From: an uncultured Holophagaceae bacterium
GTDB taxonomy: Bacteria > Acidobacteriota > Holophagae > Holophagales > Holophagaceae
Reading direction: 5' to 3'
Assembly: GCA_903857495.1 (NCBI GenBank)
Contig: CAIOFF010000030.1
Span: forward strand, 1-52,218
Length of the DNA stretch: 52,218 nt
The notes below the pieces were generated by a model that saw only the letters and a list, made by a program, of their open reading frames with translations, was not told the origin of the DNA and did not search any database. This document shows positions 44,446-52,218 of this stretch, piece after piece; position 1 is the first letter of the stretch, and each line of letters begins with the position of its first letter. A program made the translations under genes and the position numbers.

Positions 44446-46067
44446 GCGGCACCCACGCCACCACCCCCGAGCCCAGCTACCTGGTGGACACCGGGACGCG
44501 CACGGGCGTCCTGGCCTGGCTCACCACCACGGACCACAAGCGCATCGGCCTGCTCTATCTCTACTCGATGATGACGTTCTTCTTCGTAGGCGTAGGCATC
44601 GGCCTGGTCATGCGCCTGGTGCAGCTCACCACCTTCCAGAAGCTGATCACGGCCCAGACCTACAATGCCCTTTTCACGGTCCACGGCGTGATCATGATCT
44701 TCCTGTTCGTGGTGCCCGGGCTGCCGGCCATCTTCGGCAACTTCTTCCTGCCCATCCTCATCGGGGCCAAGGACGTGTCCTTCCCCCGCCTGAACCTGGC
44801 CTCCTGGTACTTTTTCATCGCAGGCGCCATCCTCGCGGTGCTGTCCCTCTTCACGGGCGGCGGCGCCCCGGACACCGGCTGGACCTTCTACGCCCCCTTC
44901 AGCCTGAAGACCGGCACCAACGTCAGCCTCGCGGTCTTTGCGGCCTTCGTGCTGGGCTTCTCGTCCATGCTCACGGGCATCAACTTCATCACCACCATCC
45001 ACCGCATGCGGGCGCCTGGCATGCACTGGTTCCGCATGCCCCTGATGTGCTGGGCGCTCTACTCCACGGCCTGGATCCAGCTGCTGGCCACCCCCATCGT
45101 GGCCATCACCCTGCTGCTGGTGATCCTCGAGCGCTTCTTCGGTATCGGCATCTTCGACCCGGCCAAGGGCGGCGATCCCCTGCTCTACCAGCACCTCTTC
45201 TGGATCTACTCGCACCCGGCGGTCTACATCATGATCCTGCCGGCCATGGGCGCCATCTCCGAGATCCTGCCCACCTTCGCCAAGCGCCCCATCTTCGGCT
45301 ACAAGGCCATCGCCTTCAGCTCCATGTCGATCGCCGGCGTGGGCAGCCTGGTGTGGGCCCACCACATGTTCACCTCGGGCATGAGCGGCATGGCCCTCAT
45401 GATCTTCTCGCTGCTGACCATGGTCGTGGCGGTCCCCAGCGCCATCAAGGTCTTCAACTGGGTGAGCACCCTCTACAAGGGCAGCATCGACTTCCAGCCG
45501 CCCCTGCTCTTCGCCCTGACCTTCATCTTCCTGTTCTGCATCGGTGGCCTCACGGGCGTCATGCAGGGCGCCCTGGCCATCAACGTGCACATCCACGACA
45601 CCTACTTCATCGTGGGCCACTTCCACTACGTGATGTTCGGCGGCACGGGCATGGCGCTCTTTGCGGCGCTGCTCTACTGGTTCCCCAAGATGTTCGGGAA
45701 GATGTATTCAAAGAAGGCCATCTACGCTTCCTGGTTCCCCATGTTCATCGGCTTCAACATGCTCTACTTCGGCATGATGATCCTAGGGATGATGGGCATG
45801 CCGCGCCGCTACTACGTCCACCTGCCGCAGTTCCACACCATGCACGTGATCGCCACCGTGGGCAGCTGGCTCCTGGTGCTGGGCCTGGTCATCTTCTTCG
45901 CCACCCTGCTCTACGCCACCTTCAAGGGCGAGAAGGCCGAGGACAACCCCTGGGGCGGCGTCACCCTGGAGTGGACGATCCCCAGCCCGCCGCCGCTTGA
46001 GAACTTCGACGTGATCCCCACCATCACCCGGGGGCCCTACCACTTTGAGCAGGAGGAGCACCGATGA
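44442..46067 (+). CDS. ctaD: Cytochrome c oxidase subunit I, A2-type
   Basis: A 541-residue protein with 12 helices. Ligands: H81 and H395 (low-spin heme), H258, H307 and H308 (CuB), H393 (heme a3), with Y262 for the His-Tyr crosslink. The proton-path glutamate of HPEVY is replaced: the sequence is YSHPAVY (256-262), the YS motif that defines A2-type oxidases such as the Rhodothermus caa3 enzyme. It reduces O2 to water and pumps protons. Overlaps ctaE by 4 bases. Confidence 0.95.
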   Translation: MSGTHATTPEPSYLVDTGTRTGVLAWLTTTDHKRIGLLYLYSMMTFFFVGVGIGLVMRLVQLTTFQKLITAQTYNALFTVHGVIMIFLFVVPGLPAIFGNFFLPILIGAKDVSFPRLNLASWYFFIAGAILAVLSLFTGGGAPDTGWTFYAPFSLKTGTNVSLAVFAAFVLGFSSMLTGINFITTIHRMRAPGMHWFRMPLMCWALYSTAWIQLLATPIVAITLLLVILERFFGIGIFDPAKGGDPLLYQHLFWIYSHPAVYIMILPAMGAISEILPTFAKRPIFGYKAIAFSSMSIAGVGSLVWAHHMFTSGMSGMALMIFSLLTMVVAVPSAIKVFNWVSTLYKGSIDFQPPLLFALTFIFLFCIGGLTGVMQGALAINVHIHDTYFIVGHFHYVMFGGTGMALFAALLYWFPKMFGKMYSKKAIYASWFPMFIGFNMLYFGMMILGMMGMPRRYYVHLPQFHTMHVIATVGSWLLVLGLVIFFATLLYATFKGEKAEDNPWGGVTLEWTIPSPPPLENFDVIPTITRGPYHFEQEEHR

Positions 46068-46666
46068 GCGGGCACGTTCACCGCGACGACCTGGGCTCGC
46101 GCCTTGGCATGTGGCTCTTCCTGGTCACGGAGATGGTGCTCTTCGGGGGCCTCTTCATCGGCTACTCCTACATGCGCTACCGCTACCCCGCGGAGTTCCA
46201 CCACGGCGGCATGGAGCTGAACGCCACCCTCGGAGTGATCAACACCCTGGTTCTGCTCACCAGCAGCCTCACCGTGGTGCTATCCATCGTGGCAGTGCAG
46301 CGGGGCGAGAAGCAGCGCGCCATGGCGCTGCTCGGGACCACCTTGGGCCTGGGCCTCACCTTCCTGGTGATCAAGGGCTTCGAGTGGAGCGCCAAGTTCC
46401 ACCACGGGCTCTATCCGAACTCGGCCCACCTGGCCACCCTGCCCCCCGGGGAGCAGGTGTTCTTCGGGCTCTACTTCACCATGACGGGCCTGCACGGCGT
46501 GCACGTCATCGCCGGCCTGTCCGTGCTGAGCGTGATGCTCTGGTGGGTCGCCACGGACCGCATCCGCCAGGACCGCTACATCCACCTGGAGAACAGCGGC
46601 CTCTACTGGCATCTCGTGGACGTGATCTGGATCTTCCTCCTCCCGCTGTTCTACCTCGCTGCTTGA
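46064..46666 (+). CDS. ctaE: Cytochrome c oxidase subunit III
   Basis: A 200-residue protein with five membrane helices, the short form of subunit III. LGMWLFLVTEMVLFGGLFIGYSYMR and the GLHGVHVIAGL helix, together with YWHLVDVIWIFLLPLFYL at the end, are characteristic. It stabilises subunit I. Coupled to ctaD by an ATGA overlap. Confidence 0.94.
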   Translation: MSGHVHRDDLGSRLGMWLFLVTEMVLFGGLFIGYSYMRYRYPAEFHHGGMELNATLGVINTLVLLTSSLTVVLSIVAVQRGEKQRAMALLGTTLGLGLTFLVIKGFEWSAKFHHGLYPNSAHLATLPPGEQVFFGLYFTMTGLHGVHVIAGLSVLSVMLWWVATDRIRQDRYIHLENSGLYWHLVDVIWIFLLPLFYLAA

Positions 46667-46671
46667 TATCC

Positions 46672-46692
46672 TCCGGGGATCACACCCCCGGA
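46672..46692 (+). other. Hairpin between ctaE and ctaF
   Basis: TCCGGGG-ATCACAC-CCCCGGA is a perfect 7-bp stem with a 7-nt loop in the 76-bp gap. It lacks a T-run and might be a processing or stability element that sets different levels of oxidase subunits. Confidence 0.4.
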
Positions 46693-46742
46693 CCCCCACC
46701 TCGCCTCCAGCCAAGTTGGATGCTCGGTCTTAGGAACCTCCC

Positions 46743-47042
46743 ATGAATGACACCCTGCACTCCCACGAAGCCCCCATCGAGCACCCGGGCTATGGCACCT
46801 TCATCGGGGTCTGGCTGCTGCTGCTCCTGCTCACCGGCTGCCTGGTGGGCCTCAGCCATGTGAGTCAGACCTACGCCGTCTGGGGCCTCATGACCCTGAC
46901 TCCCCTGAAGGCCGGCCTGGTCTTCTACTACTTCATGCACCTGAAATACGAGGGGCCGGTGTTCAAGGTCGTGGTCCTGGTGACCCTCGGCACGCTGCTG
47001 ATCTTCTTCGCCCTGCTCTTTTCCGACGTCGCTTTCCGCTGA
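46743..47042 (+). CDS. ctaF: Cytochrome c oxidase subunit IV family protein
   Basis: A 99-residue protein with three helices, the bacterial subunit IV fold; the LTPLKAGLVFYYFMHLKYE segment is typical. It is a small structural subunit near subunits I and III. An in-frame ATG at the head has a moderate purine-rich upstream sequence (AGGAACC). It lies between subunit III and subunit II. Confidence 0.88.
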   Translation: MNDTLHSHEAPIEHPGYGTFIGVWLLLLLLTGCLVGLSHVSQTYAVWGLMTLTPLKAGLVFYYFMHLKYEGPVFKVVVLVTLGTLLIFFALLFSDVAFR

Positions 47043-47049
47043 GGCTCCC

Positions 47050-48006
47050 ATGGACTGGATGAACCAAGCCGCCCTGTCTGCCCAGAAGTCCGACGCGGTC
47101 TTTTTCTACGTGTTCGGGCTCTCGGTGGTGTTCCTGATCTTCATCACGGTGCTGATGATCTATTTCGTGGTGCGCTACAGCAAGAAGCGCAACCCCGTCG
47201 CCAGCCAGATCGAGGGCCACGTGGGCCTCGAGATCCTCTGGACCACCATCCCCCTGGTGCTGTTCCTGTCCATCTTCTACTACGGCTGGACCAACTACGA
47301 ATACATGCGCCAGGCCCCCCGAGACGCCATGGCCATCAAGGTCACCGCCCGCCAGTGGAGTTGGTCCTTCGAGTATCCCAACGGCAAGCAGACCAAGGTC
47401 CTCTTCGCCCCCCTGGGCAAGCCCATGCGCCTGGACGTGCGCAGCGCTGACATGATCCACGGGTTCTTCGTGCCCTCCTTCCGCCTCAAGATCGACGCCG
47501 TGCCCGCCCGCACCAACACCACCTGGTTCCAGGCCACCAAGCCCGGCTCCTATGACATCGAGTGCACGGTCATCTGCGGTGTGGACCACAGCCTCATGCT
47601 GAGCAAGGTCGTCGTCGTGCCCGAGGCTGAGTTCAAGGCCTGGTACTTCGGGGGCGAGGATGCCCCGGAACCCGGCAAGACCCTGCGCGCCGCCGAGGCC
47701 CACCCCGACCTGGCGAATCAGCCCATGGGCCTGGCCGTGCTGACCGCCAAAGGCTGCCTCGCCTGCCACTCCGTGGACGGTAAGCCCAAGGTGGGCCCCA
47801 CCCTCAAGGCCATCTACGGCCGCGAGGCCCAGGTGCTGGTCGCCGGCAACCTCCACACGATCACCGTCGACGACGCCTACCTCCGCCGCTCCATTACGGA
47901 TCCCTCGGCCCAGGTGGTGCGCGGTTATCCGCCCGCCATGCCCAAGACCGCGCTCACGGCCCAGGAGCTGGACGAGGTCGTGCGCTACATCAAGACCCTG
48001 GACTAG
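47050..48006 (+). CDS. ctaC: Cytochrome c oxidase subunit II with fused cytochrome c (caa3 type)
   Basis: A 318-residue protein: two membrane helices (about 17-42 and 61-81), a CuA domain with H137, C172, C176, H180 and M183 (in CTVICGVDHSLM), and a C-terminal cytochrome c with CLACH (236-240) and likely axial M297 (PPAMP). The fusion defines a caa3 oxidase. The residue between the two CuA cysteines that is usually Glu is Val; its role is through the backbone carbonyl, so function should be kept. It follows ctaD, ctaE and ctaF here, instead of preceding ctaD. Confidence 0.95.
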   Translation: MDWMNQAALSAQKSDAVFFYVFGLSVVFLIFITVLMIYFVVRYSKKRNPVASQIEGHVGLEILWTTIPLVLFLSIFYYGWTNYEYMRQAPRDAMAIKVTARQWSWSFEYPNGKQTKVLFAPLGKPMRLDVRSADMIHGFFVPSFRLKIDAVPARTNTTWFQATKPGSYDIECTVICGVDHSLMLSKVVVVPEAEFKAWYFGGEDAPEPGKTLRAAEAHPDLANQPMGLAVLTAKGCLACHSVDGKPKVGPTLKAIYGREAQVLVAGNLHTITVDDAYLRRSITDPSAQVVRGYPPAMPKTALTAQELDEVVRYIKTLD

Positions 48007-48009
48007 CCG

Positions 48010-48903
48010 ATGAGCGCCGCCGCCCTTCCCCTCCCCAAGTCCAACCCCATCTCGAACCTGCTGGAGCTGACCAAGCTCCGGATCTCCGGCGCCTCCACCT
48101 TCACGGCGGCGGCGGGCTACGTGGCCTTCCTGCGGGGAGGCGACAGCGGCCTGATCACCACCCTGCTCGGCATCCTGCTGCTGGCCATGGGCAGCAGTGC
48201 CCTGAACGAGGTGCAGGAGCATCGCTTCGACGCCCTGATGCCGCGCACCGCCACCCGCCCCATCCCCCGGGGCGACCTCACACCACTGCAGGCCACGGTC
48301 TTTGCCGTCTCTCTGGCCTTGGCGGGCTTCCTGATCCTGCTGCTGGCCCACAACCTGACCTCGGCCCTCCTCGGCGCCCTGGCCCTGGGCTGGTACAACG
48401 GCTTCTACACCCCCCTCAAGCGTGTCAGCGCCTTCGCGGTGGTGCCGGGCTCCCTCATCGGCGCCCTGCCCCCCGCCATCGGCTGGACCGCCGCCGGCGG
48501 GAGCGTCGCGGACCCTTCTGTCCTCGCCCTGGCCTTCGTCTTCTTCATCTGGCAGGTGCCCCACTTCTGGCTGCTGGTGGGCCTCCACGCCGAGGGCTAC
48601 GAGGAGGCCGGCTACCCCACTCTGGTGGGCCTCTTCGGACGACCCCGGCTGTCCCGCCTGACCTTCACCTGGACCTGCGGCACCGCCGCGGCCTGCGGCC
48701 TGCTGCCCCTCTTCCGGGTGCTGGTCTCCTGGCCCGCGGAGGTCATGCTGGGCCTCGGCGCCCTCTGGCTGGTGGCGGGCTCCCTGCCCCTCCTCAAGCC
48801 CGGCCAGGATGCGGTCCTCTACCGCCGCGTCTTCATGAACATCAACCTCTTCGCCCTGGTGCTGACCGCTGCCGTGGTCCTGGATCCGTTCTTCGCAAGG
48901 TAG
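48010..48903 (+). CDS. ctaB: Protoheme IX farnesyltransferase (heme O synthase)
   Basis: A 297-residue UbiA-family protein with about nine helices. The prenyl-diphosphate motif reads NEVQEHRFDALMPRTATRPIP, with Glu where the first aspartate of NxxxDxxxD often stands; the second motif region is HAEGYEEAG. It adds a farnesyl group to heme b, the first step to heme a for ctaD. Three bases after ctaC and the last gene of the operon, before a strong terminator. Confidence 0.93.
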   Translation: MSAAALPLPKSNPISNLLELTKLRISGASTFTAAAGYVAFLRGGDSGLITTLLGILLLAMGSSALNEVQEHRFDALMPRTATRPIPRGDLTPLQATVFAVSLALAGFLILLLAHNLTSALLGALALGWYNGFYTPLKRVSAFAVVPGSLIGALPPAIGWTAAGGSVADPSVLALAFVFFIWQVPHFWLLVGLHAEGYEEAGYPTLVGLFGRPRLSRLTFTWTCGTAAACGLLPLFRVLVSWPAEVMLGLGALWLVAGSLPLLKPGQDAVLYRRVFMNINLFALVLTAAVVLDPFFAR

Positions 48904-48952
48904 GGGGTCCGACTCGAGAGAGGAGACGGAGCCAAGGTCCCTCCAAAGAAGA

Positions 48953-48984
48953 CCAAGGGCCGACCTTGAGCGGTCGGCCCTTGG
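48953..48984. terminator. Bidirectional terminator between ctaB and the surface-protein gene
   Basis: CCAAGGGCCGACC and GGTCGGCCCTTGG form a perfect 13-bp stem with a 6-nt loop. TTT follows on the plus strand and TCTTCTTT on the minus strand, between two convergent genes. Confidence 0.88.
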
Positions 48985-49007
48985 TTTGGTGACTTCGGGT
49001 ACGGGTG

Positions 49008-52000
49008 TTACTGGATGGTGCCCACGACCGTGACGCAGACGGGGAAGCTGCCTGCGCTGTATTTGGTGGCGCCGAGCAGGACGCCCGTGGCCGGATCGAT
49101 GGCGCCAATGGCGACTTGGTTGCCGTTGTAGTTGGTCAGGAGTCCCCACTTGCCATTGCGGCTCACCACCAGGCTATCGGAGCCCGTCCCGCCGAAGAGC
49201 TCGTAGGGGCTGCTTTCCAGGGGCGTGAGCACGCCAGTCTGGAGGTTGTAGGCATAGGCCGCATAGTCGTCACCGGTGGTGGCCAGGGTGAGGTAGATGA
49301 CCGGCTGTGTGGGGTTCGCGGAGACGCCATGGTAGGAATCCGCCTGGGTGAGGCCCGTGTCCGTCGGAGCCAGCGGCAGGAGGCCACCGGCCTCGATCTC
49401 CACTGCGTAGGCATAGACGATGCATTCCTGGGCGGCGCCCCCAGCGGCGCCTTCGCTCTTGGTGAAGAGCACCTCACCCGTGTTGCTGAGTGCGAGCGAC
49501 AGGGCGCCAGCCCCGGAGGGCAGTCCCAGGGAGCTGTGGAGGGTCGGGACACCCGTGCTGGCAGTGATGCCAAAGACCTGGAGCTGGTCGCTGGTGCGGC
49601 CAACGGTGTAGAGCTGGCGGCCCGAAGGATGCACCAGCACATCACCTGTGCCACCGGCCGTGGTGACAGGCGTGCCGGCCGTGAGAGCCCCCGTCGCGGG
49701 GTTGATGGCGAAGACCGAGAGCGTGCTGTCGCAGCGCACGTAGAGGTAGCTCCCCGAGGGGTCCACGGCGCTGGCCCAGGGGTTGGTGCCCGTGGGATAG
49801 GTGGCCACCTTGGTCAGGGCCCCGGTGTCGGCGGCGATGGTGTAGGCAGTGAGGGTGTTCGGCACATCGGCCAGCCCGTCCCCATTGACCGCGAACAGGA
49901 ACTTGCCCTGGGGGTCGCTGGTGACATGCAGGGTATTCACCGCGACATCAATGGGCGAGGTCGCCAACTCGGTGAGCGTCCCCGTGCCATCACTGAGGGT
50001 GTAGGCCGAGATCCCTCCCCCGGAGTTGGCCACATAGGCGAACTTGCTGGTGAAGCCAAGCACCGTGACCGTCGTGGTGACCGTGGCGGTCGCCCCGGAG
50101 TCACTGGTGGTCGTCAGGGTATAGGTGGTCGTTGCGGCGGGGGAGACCGCCAGCTGCTCGCCGCTGGTAACCCTGACCCCACCGGGGGTGATCACGCCGG
50201 TTCCCGTGAACGAGAAGGTCAGCAGGGTGCCCTGCCCCGTCGTGATGGTGGCGGGATTGGCCTTGAAGAGGCTGATGCTGGGGGCGGTACCTACCGTGAT
50301 CGTGAGGGCCGCGGTGGTGGTGTCTCCAGCGGCGTTGGTGACGGTGAGGGTGTAGGTGGTGGTGGTGGCAGGGTTCACCGTCAAGGTGGCCCCGCTGGCG
50401 AGGGCCAGGCCGCCGGGCGTGATGACACCGGTGCCGCCCCGGTAGGTGGCGCTAAGGACGGAGGCTCCGGCGGCGGCCACATCGGCCTTGCTGGCGGAGA
50501 AGTCGCTGATGACTGCCAAGGGAACGATGGAGATGAGGGCGGTGTCCGAGAGGTTGGTGCTCCCGCCATCACTTACCGTGCAAGAGAGGCTCACCTGCCC
50601 GGTGGCCCCTGCGGTGAAGGTCACGCTGGAGGTCGCTGCCCCAGCCGTGATACGGCCGTTCTGGATGGTCCAGGCATACGTCATGCCTGACTGCGCAGCC
50701 ACCGAGGCGGTATAGCCCGCCTTGCCGGTGGTGACGCTGGCCGGGGCATCCACGGCGGGCTGGGCCGGGGGGGTCACGACCGTCACCGTGGTGGAGGCGG
50801 ACTTGGAGGGATCAGCCGAGCTGGTGGCCTTGATCGTGTAGGTTCCAGCCGTCTCGGGGGCGGTCCAGGTATTCCCCTGCCAGCTGCCCCCCGTGGCAGA
50901 CCAGATGACGCTGGTATTGGCCGCCCCGGTGACAGTGGCGGCGAAGGAGGTGCTGCTGTTGACCGAGACCACGGGAGCCAGCGGGCTGATGGCCGTGACT
51001 TTGACATCCTGGACCCGGACGGTGAGGGTGGCCGTGGCCGTGGTGCCGGCCTGGTTGGTCACGGTAAGGAGGAAGATCTTGGGATCGGTGAGGGTCCCGG
51101 TGGGGAAGGCGACGCCGCTGGTGACGGTGCCCACGCCGAGGTTTACGGTGCCGGTGCCTCCTGTGAAGGTAGGCGTGATGGTGGTCGAGCTGCCGAGCAG
51201 CACCGGGTTGACCGCTGCGACCAGGGTGGGGGTTGCAGGAGCGGCAACGATCGTGGCAGCAGCGGTCCCCGCGGCTGAGAGGCTCCCGAGGGAGTTGCTC
51301 GCCACGCAGCTGAGGCTCACGGTGCCCGTGGCTGCGGGTGTGAAGGTGATGGTGTTGGTGCCAGCGCCGGCGGTGATGGTGGCGCCGGTAGCTGTCCAGG
51401 TGAAGGTCATGCCGAACTGCGCGGGCACGGTGGCCGTGACACCGGCCAGGGAGCCCGTGACATAGGGGCTGAGCGTGATGACGGGCTTGTTCGGCAGGCC
51501 CACCACGGTGACGGTGGTCGTGGCCGTCTTGCTCACATCTTCCGTCGACGTGGCCGTGATGATCGCACTGCCGGCGGTGGCCGGTGCGGTCCAGACGCCG
51601 CCGGCGGTGATGGCACCGGACGTTGCCGTCCAGGCCACACCGTTGGTGATACCGCCGGTCACCGCGCTGCTGAAGGTGATTGCGGTGGAGACTGCGACGG
51701 TCGGCGCGGCGGGACTGATGGCGCCCACGCTGACGACCTTGGGGCTTACGGTGAGGGTGGTGGTGGCCGTGCTGCCCAGGCTGTTGGTGACGGTCAGGGT
51801 GAAGGTCTTGGCGGCGGTGAGGGCGCCGCTGCTGAAGGCCGTGCCGCTGGTGACTGCGCCCACGCCGTTGCTCACGCTGCCGGTGCCGCCGGTGAAGGTC
51901 GGGGTGATGGTGGTGCTGCCGCCGTAGGCCACGGGGTTGGTGGCGGCGAGCAGGCTGGTAGCCACGGGGGCGGCCACGATGGCCGGGCTGGCGCTGCCGG

Positions 52001-52218
52001 CGGCGGAGACCGCGCCGAGGCTGTTGGCAGCCACGCAGCTGAGACCCACGGTGCCGGTGGCACCCGCGGTGAAGGTGACGCTGGTGGTGCCAGCATCCGC
52101 CGTGAGGGTGCCGTTGGTGATGGACCACGCCAGGGTCATGCCGGCCTGTGCGGGCGCCGAGGCGATGTAGCCCCCCTGCCCGGCCGTGACGGACGCGGGC
52201 GCGGTGATCACCGGGGTG
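49008..52218 (-). CDS. Large Ig-like-repeat surface protein with C-terminal lactonase-like beta-propeller (partial, N-terminus outside)
   Basis: At least 1069 residues; the frame runs off the right edge. Counting from codon 52211, residues 1-718 are nine Ig/PKD-like modules of 75-85 residues rich in Thr, Ala, Gly and Val, arranged A-B-C, A-B-C, A-B-B. Residues about 720-1067 are a seven-bladed propeller of the 6-phosphogluconolactonase-like family (FAYVANSGGGISAYTL, repeated YTI..DTGALT and DPSGSYLYV). No anchor motif follows the propeller. It is probably secreted or cell-surface and may act in adhesion; enzymatic activity is doubtful. Confidence 0.85.
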   Translation of the reverse strand, partial: TPVITAPASVTAGQGGYIASAPAQAGMTLAWSITNGTLTADAGTTSVTFTAGATGTVGLSCVAANSLGAVSAAGSASPAIVAAPVATSLLAATNPVAYGGSTTITPTFTGGTGSVSNGVGAVTSGTAFSSGALTAAKTFTLTVTNSLGSTATTTLTVSPKVVSVGAISPAAPTVAVSTAITFSSAVTGGITNGVAWTATSGAITAGGVWTAPATAGSAIITATSTEDVSKTATTTVTVVGLPNKPVITLSPYVTGSLAGVTATVPAQFGMTFTWTATGATITAGAGTNTITFTPAATGTVSLSCVASNSLGSLSAAGTAAATIVAAPATPTLVAAVNPVLLGSSTTITPTFTGGTGTVNLGVGTVTSGVAFPTGTLTDPKIFLLTVTNQAGTTATATLTVRVQDVKVTAISPLAPVVSVNSSTSFAATVTGAANTSVIWSATGGSWQGNTWTAPETAGTYTIKATSSADPSKSASTTVTVVTPPAQPAVDAPASVTTGKAGYTASVAAQSGMTYAWTIQNGRITAGAATSSVTFTAGATGQVSLSCTVSDGGSTNLSDTALISIVPLAVISDFSASKADVAAAGASVLSATYRGGTGVITPGGLALASGATLTVNPATTTTYTLTVTNAAGDTTTAALTITVGTAPSISLFKANPATITTGQGTLLTFSFTGTGVITPGGVRVTSGEQLAVSPAATTTYTLTTTSDSGATATVTTTVTVLGFTSKFAYVANSGGGISAYTLSDGTGTLTELATSPIDVAVNTLHVTSDPQGKFLFAVNGDGLADVPNTLTAYTIAADTGALTKVATYPTGTNPWASAVDPSGSYLYVRCDSTLSVFAINPATGALTAGTPVTTAGGTGDVLVHPSGRQLYTVGRTSDQLQVFGITASTGVPTLHSSLGLPSGAGALSLALSNTGEVLFTKSEGAAGGAAQECIVYAYAVEIEAGGLLPLAPTDTGLTQADSYHGVSANPTQPVIYLTLATTGDDYAAYAYNLQTGVLTPLESSPYELFGGTGSDSLVVSRNGKWGLLTNYNGNQVAIGAIDPATGVLLGATKYSAGSFPVCVTVVGTIQ
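50057..52218 (-). repeat. A-B-C Ig-like super-repeat in the surface protein
   Basis: Module A starts at residues 2, 245 and 487 (PVITAP, PVITLSP, PAVDAP), a period of about 242-243 residues (roughly 727 bp). B modules share NPV..GSTTITPTFTGGTG, C modules share ISP.AP.V.V and TVTV. The last unit replaces C by another B-like module. Nucleotide similarity is visible between the two full units. Confidence 0.8.

Noticed and set aside
45210-45230. Inactivating loss of the conserved glutamate in oxidase subunit I (HPEVY to HPAVY)
   Set aside because: The YSHP context shows a normal A2-type oxidase in which the YS pair replaces the glutamate.

Overview
The window is a high-GC (roughly 68-70 %), strongly GC3-biased Gram-negative chromosome segment. 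Gene content suggests an Acidobacteriota relative, most likely Holophagae/Geothrix-like. The reasons are the mix of an Alternative Complex III (ACIII) operon, an A2-type caa3 oxidase, DUF485/ActP, DUF4149, a Lol system and an Ig/beta-propeller surface protein. This assignment rests on recognising families and not on any search.

Layout. 1-560: arginine-rich 126-bp tandem-repeat tail of a gene that starts upstream. 585-3086: a small exported protein, a pterin dehydratase, an SDR reductase and folD. 3195-8412: the rimP-nusA-infB operon, with a promoter, a terminator-like leader hairpin and an intrinsic terminator. 8439-13416: an acetate-uptake neighbourhood, DUF485-actP facing a DEDDh exonuclease and a cNMP/CBS/DUF294 nucleotidyltransferase protein. 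13504-19809: lipoprotein, pseudopilin, DUF4149 protein, hflX, a PilZ protein with a receiver-like tail, and lolC/E-lolD. 19867-24048: ruvX (yqgF), a GMC-type flavoprotein, ogt, an NAD(P)-binding protein and murB. 24159-27536: ftsQ-ftsA-ftsZ. 27578-31328: an autoinhibited Fic protein behind an inverted-repeat operator candidate, a PqqD-like protein and an OPT transporter. 31518-34934: tightly overlapping trmH-lnt-GNAT-maf.

34935-35347 is the only gene-poor stretch above 300 bp. It holds two strong hairpins and then an AT-rich island (about 43 % GC) that probably carries the promoter of the respiratory operon. 35348-48903 is one long operon: actA, a 62-aa unknown ORF, actB, actC, a dispersed palindromic element, a fused actDE, actF, an extra monoheme cytochrome c, sco1, ctaD, ctaE, ctaF, ctaC (with fused cytochrome c) and ctaB. 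Together these encode a quinol:cytochrome c/oxygen oxidoreductase chain, possibly an ACIII-caa3 supercomplex, plus its copper and heme maturation factors. 48953-48984 is a bidirectional terminator. 49008-52218 is the C-terminal part of a giant surface protein on the minus strand: an A-B-C Ig-like super-repeat of about 242 residues followed by a lactonase-like beta-propeller.

No rRNA, tRNA, CRISPR array or transposase gene was seen. The best candidates for new biology are the unknown 62-aa ORF inside the ACIII operon, the dispersed palindrome family (one copy inside that operon), the probable leaderless TANNNT promoters, the Fic operator, and the PqqD/OPT pair.
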